Shown piece after piece: positions 21,683-49,440 of a stretch of 64,000 bases of DNA. The stretch spans positions 21,725,103 to 21,789,102 of the forward strand of contig NC_051451.1 in NCBI RefSeq assembly GCF_001649575.2. Reading direction: 5' to 3'. The notes beneath the pieces are model-generated. The model was not told the DNA's origin. It searched no databases and saw only the letters and a list, made by a program, of their open reading frames with translations. This stretch comes from Kryptolebias marmoratus. Taxonomy: Eukaryota > Chordata > Actinopteri > Cyprinodontiformes > Rivulidae. The position numbers and the translations under genes are program-made. Within the stretch, counting starts at the first letter, position 1; each line of letters starts with the position of its first letter.

Positions 21683-23591
21683 AAAACAACAAAAAACAAG
21701 AGAGAAAAGAATCACCCTGGATCTGGTAATATTTGTTCAAATATTCACTTTGTTCAAGAAACAGACATAACTTTTCATTTATGAGAGCCACTTTTTTAGC
21801 CTTAATCTAAAGCCTAAAATTTGCATCACAGTTTTTCTTATGCAAGATTATTTCAATTCTTCTATTGTCCTGTATGATTTATGATAACTAGCCTTTTTTC
21901 CCCTTTGCATTAAGCAGCAATGTACTGAATGTGGTTCTGAAAACAGCTCTGTAAATCCTTTCACTCAATCACTGTGACCTTCAGGGGCATGTTGTGGATA
22001 AAACCACACTGTTGCTAGGCCCAGTAAAGACAAACTCACGTGAGTTATTTTGGGCAATGAGAGCCATCGGTACGAATTAAACAGAGAACACACATGTAGG
22101 TTTACTTTAAATAAAATATATACATATTAATTTGATTTTAGACCTTAGAGTCTAAGGTCAAAATTATAATTTTAATCATAAGCATTTGAAAGAGATCAAA
22201 CTTGAATTAAGCAGTCTCTCTTTGAGTCAAATAATAAAATCATATGATCAAAATTAGAGAAGTATAACTTACTGAAAACTAATCTTGAGAAAGTGTTTTA
22301 CTTTTACTACATAGAGCAGGTGAAAAGCAGACTAAAATATCTTTTACTAGAAGTGCTTCTAAGTTTAGGCTTTGGAGGTAAGATTAGGAAATAACCTGCA
22401 GATAAGTTCATAAACGGGTACAATGGTTCCCTTGTGAATTTTTATTACCAGTTATATTTAGTTAGACTGACTGAAATATCATTGGATATAAAGCATGTTT
22501 TAATAAATAAAATTATTTCTTGGTTTGCAAATATAGCACATATAATGCAGGGCCACGTGTAAGTGTGGTGATGGTTTTGAACATGGCAGCATCCTAGTTT
22601 ATTCTCCTTTTCTTATTAATTTATTATCTTTACAACTGTAAAAATATGGATTTAAAATTGATTATAATACTAATTCTCAAAAATATATTTAACTGTTTAC
22701 ACAAACCTAATGTGTATCACACTAGCTCTCTTGGGCTGTATTTCTAACAAAATGTTTATAGATTTAGAATATTGTGCATATGAGCTACTTAAATTCTGCC
22801 AAGCAGTTGTCACCTTACTCAAAATATACTGGAGTTTAATAATATTCCCTGACATGATGACCATCCATCTCATGCGTATCTTCTCCGCAGTTACTTTCTA
22901 TTCTGCTGCAGTTTCAGCATCAAAAGCATACAAAGTAAAGTTCAAAAGTGTAACCTTGCATTTTCAGGAGACTGCACTGGTTTAACAATTTGTAGTTTCT
23001 TAACATCTATATTCTCCATCAGTTTGCTAAATGAATCATTAGTAAAACAGTCAGAAATTGTATTTTATGTTAGATGTCTGTATTTAAACATCACATGCAG
23101 GTCAATGGAGGCAGAGTGCTCTATACTTAAAAAAAAAAAAATCTGAGCAATTGGAGCAGATTTTCTAATTTGAGTCACTTCTATGCAATGATAATTTCAT
23201 CTCTAACTTTCAGGATGCTTTCTCTTCATTCTTGTATGTGATGAGTTTATTTTTGTCTAGTGACAGGCCTCTGGTTTTAAAACCTGACACCAAAGACGAG
23301 TAATATTCAACTCTGGTCCGGCAGCAGACTTAACAGCCTCATATATGTCACTTCTGTAACCAGGGACATCTAAATGTTTGTAAAAATGTCAGCAACAGTG
23401 AGGAGACTAAAATAAACTAAAAAAACTAAAGTTTTGAGATTAGTTATAATACCAAAATGTTCTGCTGCTAAAACCTAGAGACATTGCATTTCTAAGTGAA
23501 AGGCTGACATTATCTGCCATTTTAACATTTTTAAAAAATTTAATATTCCTTGCTGAATATAAAAAAATCAACACCAAGTCTAAAATCTTAC
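21683..23591. other. cefip intron 1 (inferred)
   Basis: This AT-rich 1.9-kb interval lies between the predicted donor (CTGAAAG|GTAAGA, boundary 23592/23591) and the acceptor at 21681-21682. I see no repeat family, exon or RNA gene in it. Confidence 0.5.
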
Positions 23592-23915
23592 CTTTCAGGT
23601 TTATAATCCATTATTTGAGGCCTGTTCATTAAACTTCTCAAACGGCTCTTGGCCCAAAAGAGGCCCAAACCCGTCTGATCCTGAACAGTCACCTTCCACA
23701 ACCACTCCCTGGCAGCTCCAAGCTCTTTCTATTGACAACTGTCCAAAGTAAAATCCTCCACGGTGAGTTCTGTGAGCTTCTGACCACACTGGATTTAGGA
23801 CAGGAGACCAGACGGAAATAGAGGAGTTGTACCAGAGAGAGTGGCCACCATGGGGGGACAGAAAGAGGGCTTGAACTAGCATGTGAGGTCTGCGAGTTCC
23901 CTTGGTGTCAAGTGT
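23592..23915 (-). other. cefip: Predicted non-coding first exon of cefip
   Basis: The 3' boundary is a consensus donor (AAAG|GTAAGA) at 23592. The 5' limit is set about 30 bp downstream of the TATA-like site at 23944-23953. The exon encloses a complete 93-codon ORF (23601-23882, minus) that stops nine bases before the donor. I do not recognise the product. It may be an upstream ORF or chance, since the main coding frame starts only in exon 2. Confidence 0.5.
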
Positions 23916-23943
23916 CAGAAGGATGAAACAAACAGCCTCTCAA

Positions 23944-23953
23944 CTATTTATAA
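23944..23953 (-). promoter_or_regulatory. TATA/MEF2 composite site of cefip promoter
   Basis: The plus strand reads CTATTTATAA, a perfect match to the MEF2 consensus YTA(A/T)4TAR. Read on the minus strand it is TTATAAATAG, a good TATA box. It lies about 60 bp before the first ATG of the predicted exon 1. A shared TATA/MEF2 site is known from muscle promoters and fits a heart/muscle gene. This is inference from motif and position. Confidence 0.5.
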
Positions 23954-26157
23954 ATCTGGGCAGCTACTGTTGGTCAGTAGCAGTGAGAACTAGCTGGGCG
24001 CAACTCACTCAGGAGGTTTAAAGTTAAAAAAAAAAGTATGATGATGTGTTGTTTGGTTCTGGTGGGAAGCTGTAGTTGGAAGACATAAGTTGTCTCACGT
24101 TGAAGTCCAATCCTCTACATTGAACAGAACTGAGAGGCACTCCACAGAGCATAGTAAACAAGTGGGTCTTAATCACCACCCACTACATCACAGCAGACTG
24201 AATGAAGCTTTCTGTAAATGCAAGTGAGAGATGTGTTTTAGCAGCTTTGCCTCAGATTTCCATCAGTTTTTCTGTGAAGCAACATACATGTCTTGATACA
24301 AATTCTCCACCGGATATACAATATGATATTTCCACATCTAATCTCCTGACTGCATTTTTGCTAACTCCAACAGAAAAGGCCGTAAGGCAGTGGAAGGGGA
24401 GGGACTGTACCTCCCCCTTTGACCCCTCGTCTCCCTCCCCTCCTACAGCTCAAAGCTATAATAGGAGATTGCTGTAGCAGATAGTTTCCTGGGATTGTTG
24501 GCGGCTGCGGTGCTGGCTTGGTGGGATGATGGACACACACACATGGGCCTTAATGGAGACGCACTCTTTCACATATGCACACACAACCACACACACACAC
24601 ATGCAGCTCAGAGAAACAGAGGAAAGGCTGAGGTAATCCCTTTTAAACTGCTCTCACTCTCTCTCCTAATGTCTAAAAATCACATTTTTAGACATTTATC
24701 CCTAGATTTATTTTATACTGAATGAAAAATCTGCTTCACAACTTAAATTTGCTGCTATATCATCTTTACTTCCTTTCGATTTTCAGTGCATAGCACAGTT
24801 TAAATAGGTTAAATTAATAGCAGTTAAATTTGCAAAACAAAAAAAAGAAGAAAATTCTGTAAAATAAATAATATTAGATGTCTTTAACCTGAGTGCTTGA
24901 GATGAAATGTACGGAAGGTATGAACAAATCTCCTGCTCACCACATCCCTCTAGTGGACAAGGTTAGAAAGGACATCTGAGTTTGTATATGCTATGAAAAA
25001 CGTAGACTTTTTGACAGGTTTTATCACACTGCAACTTTACAACTTTGACATAGTTTCGTTAAGTCCTCCTCACAGTGGAGGACTGTAAGCATTGATCACG
25101 TGCGCTGAGGATGCTCTTCCCTGTGCTGAGTAAGGAAAAGCAGAGCTGTGGTTATGTGGCAGACAGCAGACACATTACTTGCTGCATTAAGATATGCTTT
25201 GTTTGTATAATCTCCATTCGGACATGAACTTAACTGATTCTAATTGATTGTGTTATTGATCAGCTCTGAAGCAGGAATTAAAAGCAGAAATGAGACTTCA
25301 GTGGGTTGTTTTGGCCATTCAGTGGACCCAGCCTGAATGCACTTTATGTCTAAATTTGAGTGCAAGTTAGAAAATAGTTCATTTTGTGCGTTGCACCAAA
25401 TGTAAAGAGCTGCGTGTCTGCTGATCTGGAGTATGCTGGCTGTTTCTGCGTTTCTTACATTCTGTGTGTGTGTGTGTGTGTCAGATGAGTGCATATGTGC
25501 ACAGGCCACATTTCCTCTCGTCCTTGCAGAAAAATATTTCATTACTGCAACAAAAGAAGCCCATTAACTGCAATGTAAGAACAGAGTTCAACTACTGTCC
25601 CCCACATTCACCATGTTCGTCTGCATTTCTGGCCGCTCTCCAGCTAATTTGATATAACAATGCTCAACAAAACAGTCTCAGGACTTTTTTTAGGTGACAG
25701 AGAAATTATCAATGATGCCACATGCACAGCTGAATGTCAACACCAACTTGACTTGTTTATAAAATATTAAAGCAGTGAATTATGGGCACCATGCAGAACT
25801 TAATGATGATCGGAGTCATTATAACTTCAGCATCCTTTGTTTTGGGAAATGATTCAATTCCACAGCGACTGTAGTCAATTTTGGAGACACTAAATGTGTT
25901 TTTCAAATCTTTTGTTTGAGGTGACTATATTCAGCTGTCCGTTCTGCTACGTTTTAGAAAAGGAGCTAATTTATATATGGATATTGTTTTATTTTTAGCT
26001 GCCATATCACCAGGCTATACATGCCTCTATAGAGAGATAAGGATCTTTTATTCTGTTAAACTGCGTGCTGAACTAATTATGAATTTTTAGAGTAAAATGT
26101 GCTCCAATAAAATAAAAATTAAATGAGTCTTGAGGTTTCATCTTATGAAAGCATCAC
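23954..26157. other. Intergenic spacer between cefip promoter and drgx 3' end
   Basis: A purine/pyrimidine-biased block (24380-24470, CCCTCCCCTCC) is followed by CA-rich runs at 24534-24602. A (GT)n tract lies at 25462-25481. The remainder is AT-rich single-copy-looking sequence. Short ORFs in it have no family resemblance. I see no gene. Confidence 0.6.
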
Positions 26158-27502
26158 TTTATTGGTATAGTCATGAGATATTTACAACATGCACACACAT
26201 TGGTGTAAATTAAGAAAAAAGAAAAAAAAAGTCGTGAGTGTTCTGTGTACAACCTGGCACGACTTCTGACATTATCTCCCTCTCGATGTCACCAGGGTGT
26301 CGCCTCATCAATTATTGAACCAGTACTTCATGGTAATACATAATTTCTCATCTATTATTCATGATAATGTGTGTGTAGTTTACTTAATTGTGTTATTGAC
26401 TATCAAAAGTAATTTCCTGAAAATCCTCAAGGACGCAAATTGAATCAGCCGAACTACTGGCCGCGTGCACTGAGGTTAAGTATTATCAATCTGATCAGGT
26501 GATCATTTATTCAAGAGTCAGTCGAGTGCAGACATATTCACAAAAAAAAAACAAAAACGAAACAACAATCATAATTTTTTGTTATGATCTACAATTTAAA
26601 CAGCCCTGAGGTAATTTTTTTAAAGTATAAATTTAGGATGAATAAATAGCATATTAGGCTATAATGGGATTTAATAAAAAGTGTTCAGTGACAGGGCGAG
26701 AGGAAGAGAGAGGTTTCTAAAAGTAAATAAATAATAAGAGTAACAATTGCTCTCCACTCCTGGCTTTAAGAGAAGCTGATAAATAATGTATCAGAACAGA
26801 TGGCTGGAGCGAGAGGCAACAGGAGAGAAACATGAGCGACTACATCTTTAATTGTTTTAAAGAACATGTCACAACAGGACTGGTGTGTTTGCTGTCTGAT
26901 GGCACTACAGATGTGCTAACGGAGTAGAGTGGGAGGGGAACAACTAAATACACTCTGACAGTTTCTGCCTTCCATTCACACATCATCAAATTGTACCTTT
27001 TTACAACGAAAAGGGCTGATTAGTGTTAAAGTGCACTTTCACTTCAAAATCAAAAGATTAAGAGGTCGTCGTTTGCGAAACTCTTGCAAAATCTTCAGTC
27101 CTGCCATCAGTTCAACACTCACAGTCTTCATGCATAAACATTGTAAACAACTGTCCTCTTAATAAAAACAAAAAGATATGGAGATTAATTAAATTCACAT
27201 TGTCAAATAGGCCTTTACTGCACACATCTAATGTAGTCCAAGAGTGCATGGAGACAGACGAACATCCAAAACCGCAAGTTATGAGGGTGACACAACCCCA
27301 ATTATTCAATAATTCTCACACTGATAATTTACAGTCAAATAAATATTTTAATGTTTGCATCCAGACAGTGTGTTCTTAGAAAAGTCTGTCCCAGGATGGT
27401 TCTGGAGTCAGCCAGTAGTTGTGCTTTGTTGCTCATCAGAGCCGAGTAGATTGGGAATAACAGGCACAGATTAACAGTACATCCATATTTGTATCCAGCA
27501 CC
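26158..27502 (-). other. drgx 3' untranslated/downstream region (limits inferred)
   Basis: The region follows the drgx stop at 27503. A minus-strand AATAAA at about 26158-26163 is the clearest candidate poly(A) signal, giving a leaderless 3' tail of about 1.3 kb. The tract 26400-26530 contains unusually mixed sequence for this AT-rich spacer and could be a conserved element. No coding signal is seen. Confidence 0.35.
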
Positions 27503-31905
<4,403 letters not shown>

Positions 31906-32120
31906 CCTGGTACGTCTCGGAGCTGCGCGGCTCAATCTGGAACACAGACAAAAAGTTTTTCAGCCCGAAGCCTCTGGTCGGCTGCAGTTTCTACAGTGTC
32001 AGGGTTGTCTGTGGCGGAGAAATGAATAAATCGTCCTGGGAGGAGGAGGAGGAGGAAGAAGAGGAAGAGGAGGTTTTAAGGCTGATGTGTGAGAGAGCAT
32101 CCTACCTGCAGCGGTGATGC

Positions 32121-32124
<4 letters not shown>
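31906..32124 (-). promoter_or_regulatory. drgx: drgx 5' leader and possible upstream non-coding exon
   Basis: Directly upstream of the start codon a minus-strand acceptor (GTGTTCCAG|ATTGAG, exon side 31936) faces a donor (GCTGCAG|GTAGGA, exon side 32106). This suggests a non-coding first exon upstream of 32106 and a 170-bp intron, though the ATG exon may also simply be first. A run of TCC codon-like repeats (plus GAGGAGGAGG) lies at 32036-32075. Confidence 0.4.

Positions 32125-32191
<67 letters not shown>
32125..32191. repeat. (GA)n microsatellite upstream of drgx
   Basis: An uninterrupted GA dinucleotide tract of about 33 units lies about 220 bp upstream of the drgx start codon. It falls in the presumed leader or promoter. 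GA/CT tracts can bind GAGA-type factors or form H-DNA. Confidence 0.97.
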
Positions 32192-32197
<6 letters not shown>

Positions 32198-32285
32198 CTC
32201 TGGAGAGAAAAGCGGCTGCTGCGCTTCTCCTGACTCTGTTTGGGAGTGTCCAGACCTCTTTGACTCGGCCCTTCTCTTTCTCTGA

Positions 32286-32286
<1 letters not shown>

Positions 32287-32339
<53 letters not shown>
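32287..32339. repeat. (CA)n microsatellite upstream of drgx
   Basis: About 26 CA units, followed by a short (CT)n run at 32344-32356. Together with the (GA)n tract this makes two long purine-pyrimidine dinucleotide tracts within 220 bp of presumed promoter. Confidence 0.97.
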
Positions 32340-32341
<2 letters not shown>

Positions 32342-33684
32342 CACTCTCTCTCTCTGTGTTTCTCTCTGGGAGTGTCCAGATGTCTCTATAACTGTATAAC
32401 TGTCTACAGAGTGTTAAGGCTTTCAGCAAGTGTCGCAGAATCTCACGCCTAATTGCTCCTAATCGGATTATCACGGCTTTGTCTCTCTCTCACTCCATAA
32501 CCCCTGGTGTGTCCGTGTGTGTGTGTTTGTGTGTGTGTGTTTGCGAGTGCAGAAAGCCAGAAATATAAAGGAGGAGGAAGAGGGGAGGCATACCCAGGGT
32601 GGCAAACGGCAGCTCTGCTCAGGTGCCAAAAAAATTCATCACAAGTGATTGTTATTCCAGGATCCAACATATTCCCCAACCATAAACATGCACACATACC
32701 CGCAGCACTTTTTTATTTGGTTCTTTCATATATTAAAAAAAGGAGGATGACTGCTTTTGGGTTTTAGATTGACTGTCGGGCGGGTTAATTGCTCGTCAGG
32801 GTGCGTTAGCGGGTCCACTTTACAAGGGGTTGCGCATGTAGAGCACTCACAAGGCCAAATTTTTGATTTTGTTCACAGCAAGGGGTCCCGCGATTTATTT
32901 CGCTTCCTCAGATAAATGATCTGCTGCGGGACCCTTTCAATTAGTTTTAAAGCGCATCTGGGACGGCAGAGCGCAGACGCCATGCGTCTCTGAGGTGGAG
33001 GCAAAATGAGGCTTCGAGAAGCAGCTGAAATTTAGAAGAGGAGTGCAGGATTGGACTAAACCACATAAAGTGCAGAAAATCCCTTCTAATGGCGCGTAAT
33101 TGGTTCTGTAATATCATTACAGGCGGATAATGGCCAGTTACAGGGCCCCGCGCTATTAAGGGTTTCCCTGGCGTGCAGCGTTTATGTTATTAAAGGGGGA
33201 ATATAATGATATTTTAGTTATTAAATGCGCGTAATTAATTTATGCACCACTGAAAATAAAGTTGTTATTATGACCTCGGTGAAGTGCGTGGAGAAAATTG
33301 AAATCAAATAACGGTTGATAACTTTATCCTAATATTTGGTCTAGACTCTGACAGAAGTGCGGGCCTAGAGTGAGTTTCCTGTCAGCGCATTTCCTCTCCA
33401 TCCTTTCATGATTGCTTAGTTGACTAAATGACATTACTCTCCCGTCTCAGCTGGAAGAGACAATTCTGAAAATAAACACGGTCTTGCACATTCTGTGACC
33501 CATACTTGGGCCTTTATGTGGTTTCATTTTAGTTATCTACAGAGATTTCAGGACCCTGGTCAGCACCACAATACCGCCACTTAAAACTCCATGGCAATTT
33601 TTTTCCAAACTAATCTTAAAACAATTGTTTGCATAAAAAAACAACACATTGTGATAGAGATGAATTTCAGAAATTCCTTATAAA
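32340..33684. other. Upstream region of drgx, TAAT-rich candidate enhancer
   Basis: A (GT)n run sits at 32513-32545. From about 32770 to 33330 the sequence is richer in GC and in TAAT/ATTA cores than its surroundings (for example GCGTAATTGG near 33095 and GCGTAATTAATTTATGC near 33229). It resembles conserved vertebrate developmental enhancers in texture. No ORF or RNA gene is seen. Confidence 0.4.
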
Positions 33685-33686
33685 TA

Positions 33687-34781
33687 GACTATATTGCCAG
33701 AAGTATTCGTTTGTCTGCCTTCACACAAATATGTACTTGAGTGACATCCCATTCTTTATCCATTGGGTTTAGTATGGTGTTGGTCCACTATTTGCAGCTA
33801 AAACAACTTCAACTCTTCTGGGAAGGCTGTTCACAAAGTTTAGAATGTGTTTATAGGAATTTTTCATTCTTCCAGAAGCTAATTTATGAGGTCAGACACA
33901 GATGTTGGACAGAAGGCCTGACTCACAGTCTCCCCTCTAATTCATCCCAAGGGTGTTCTGTTGGGTTGAGGTCAGGACTCTGTGCAGGCCAGTCAAGTTC
34001 TTCCACACCAAACTCACTCATCCATGTCTTTATGGACCTTGCTTTGTGCACTGGTGCACAGTCATGTTGGAACAGGAAGGGGTCATCCCCAAACTGTTCC
34101 CACAAAGTTGAGAGCAGGAAATTGTTCAAAAAGTCTTGGTATGCGGAAGCATTAAGAGTTCCTTTCACTGGAAATAAGCGGCTGAGCCAAACCCCTGAAA
34201 AACACCCCACACCATGATCCCCCATCCACCAAACGTTACATTTGGCACAATTCAGTCAGACAAGTATCGTTCTGCTGGCAGCAGCCAAACCCAGACTTGT
34301 CCATCAGGTTGTCAGACAGTGAAGCACGATACGTCACTTCAGAGAACATGTATCTGTTGCTCTAGAGTCCAGTGGAGGCGTGCTTTACTCCACTGCATCC
34401 AGTGCTTTGCGCTTGGTGATGGAAGGCTTGGATGCAGCAGATCAGCCATGGAAACCCATTCCCTGAAGCTCTCTACTCAATGTTCTTGAGCTGATCTGAA
34501 GGCCACATGAAGTTTGGAGGTCTGTAGCTGTTGACTCTGCAGAACATTGGTGAGCTCTGTGCACCATGAGCCTCAGCATCTGCTGAGCCCACTCTGTGAT
34601 TTTACATGACCTACCGCTTTGTTGCAGAGTTGCTGTCATTCCCAATCAAACCACTAACATCTGACTGTGAAATATTTAGTAGTTAGAAAATGTCACAACT
34701 GGACTTACTGTATAAGTGGCAGTGATTGGAACACCTGACTTCAATGATTTGGAGTGAGTGAATACCTTTGACAGTATAGTA
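33687..34781. mobile_element. Tc1/mariner-type DNA transposon, decayed
   Basis: The element is about 1095 bp. Its ends are short inverted repeats: the left end has CTATATTGCCAGAAGTATTC, and the right end, inverted, reads ACTATACTGTCAAAGGTATTC. TA dinucleotides flank both sides (33685-33686 and 34782-34783), as expected for Tc1 insertion. The body matches the widespread fish Tc1-like family, with an antisense transposase. Many substitutions and internal losses indicate an old copy. Confidence 0.92.
33923..34645 (-). pseudogene. Broken Tc1-like transposase
   Basis: Two open fragments remain on the minus strand. The N-terminal one (about 34442-34645) has the helix-turn-helix part (for example DLQTSCGLQISSRTLSREL). 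The C-terminal one (about 33923-34225) keeps the catalytic block: an Asp in FQHDCAPVHK and a Glu in SPDLNPTEHPW, spaced by 34 residues, which is the DD34E signature. Frames between the two fragments are broken, so no active enzyme is expected. Confidence 0.88.
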
Positions 34782-34889
34782 TATATATAATTTGATCAAG
34801 CAGATAATCTACTGTAATGTAGAATTGTTTATGGTTAAACCATCAAACCTGTCTTTGCTTTTCTATACATTAAAAAAAAAATCAAACAG

Positions 34890-35591
34890 AAAAAAGCAAC
34901 CTGTTAGAGGTTTATTGCATAAAATATATACAAAAAAATGTACTGCATTTATTTTGAAGAAAATGTTGCAACTAAACCATTCATTCAGTTTTTAAGTTTT
35001 TGTTTAGCCCAAGTTCTACTCCCTTTAATTTAAATAGAAATAGAGCCATTAAAAATTGACTAAAACTTCCTATGTGGTGAAGTATTTTTTACACAATTGC
35101 ACACTATTACATTTATAGAAAATATCACAGATCTGACAAATGTGAGGTCATGAAACTATGGATATTGAAAGCAAACATAATGTACATTTTATGCCTTCAT
35201 CTGAGGTAATATAGTTCAAATAGCACATACAAATGACTGATTTCAAGAATAACCCGGTAGAAACAACAGTGAGAAGAAATGGAAGTTGTCACAATAAGGC
35301 CTGAACCTTGAACCAGAAGTTTTAAACAAACCCATACCACTAGAATAAGTTATTTTCATTCAAGATTTGGGAAACAACAACAAAAAACAACTCAAAACTG
35401 TGCAATTTCTCTAACTTTCTTTAGTTTTCTTTGTTACATTTTGAATTGCTGAATGTTTAATCATTCATTGTGGTCAGGAGTGTCACCATACATAAAGTAA
35501 ATAAAACACCAGATGTGGATTTGACAGACTCTGAAAGGTTTTCACATGTGGACCACAGTTTAAAGTCTGCTTCCTTCAATGCTTCTTTCTG
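34890..35591 (-). other. ercc6: ercc6 3' untranslated region (inferred)
   Basis: The AT-rich tail follows the ercc6 stop codon. A minus-strand AATAAA at 34911-34916 is followed by a T-rich, GT-containing stretch, a sensible poly(A) site. It ends about 100 bp short of the Tc1-like element. Confidence 0.5.
34911..34916 (-). terminator. Candidate poly(A) signal of ercc6
   Basis: AATAAA on the minus strand, followed downstream by TTGCTTTTTTCTGTTTG, a typical T/GT-rich element. Confidence 0.45.
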
Positions 35592-48832
<13,241 letters not shown>

Positions 48833-49440
48833 AATGATGCAGCTGTCAAGAAACAAAGAAATGTTAATCATTGGACCATTGTCTCCTCAAAATATTCACT
48901 AACAATGAAAAAAGAAATACTGAGTTACCTTATTTCTATGCAAAAGGTAATACTAACTGTGATATAATAACATATCCCGAAGTTAACCACTATGAGCTTA
49001 ATTTACATTTAGTTTTTGTTTTTAACAAAGACCGACTAATTTTAAACCAATTATGATTATAGGGAGTTAATAATAAAAGACACTGGTACTAATCAGAGAC
49101 AACAATAACGAAAAGCAATAGCACAGAAGGTTACAATACTGAAATAAACGATGAATTATGTCACAGAGGTCCATTGTTTACGTGGCTGTGCTAACTAGCT
49201 AAGCTAACAGTTGACCGAACATCATTAGCTTTAAACACCGCCCGCCTTTCGGATTCAATTAAACGACTAAACACGGGCCTGCAGCTGAAAATAAGCCCAT
49301 TCTCGGTACTGTCAGGATTAAACATTGTAATTTAAACTGAGCATGGAAAGCACAATGACAGAAATCACTCACGAGAAAGATAGTTACACAACATCAGCAG
49401 CTTGGGTTATATCATGTTGCCAGGCTTCCTCTTTGTTTCC
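48833..49440 (-). other. ercc6: ercc6 leader: 10 nt in exon 2, intron, and non-coding exon 1
   Basis: A good acceptor (TTTCTTGACAG|CTGCAT) precedes the start codon by 10 nt. Upstream, CTTTCTC|GTGAGTG is a strong donor (exon side 49373), so exon 1 is predicted as 49373 to about 49440. Human ERCC6 likewise has a non-coding first exon. No TATA element is apparent. Spliced exon 1 contributes an ATG (49386-49384 region) whose short frame runs through the main start codon. Confidence 0.55.

Noticed and set aside
31999..32474. Several overlapping ORFs of Cys-Val, Ser-Leu and Arg-Glu repeats
   Set aside because: They are translations of the (CA)n and (GA)n microsatellites in different frames.
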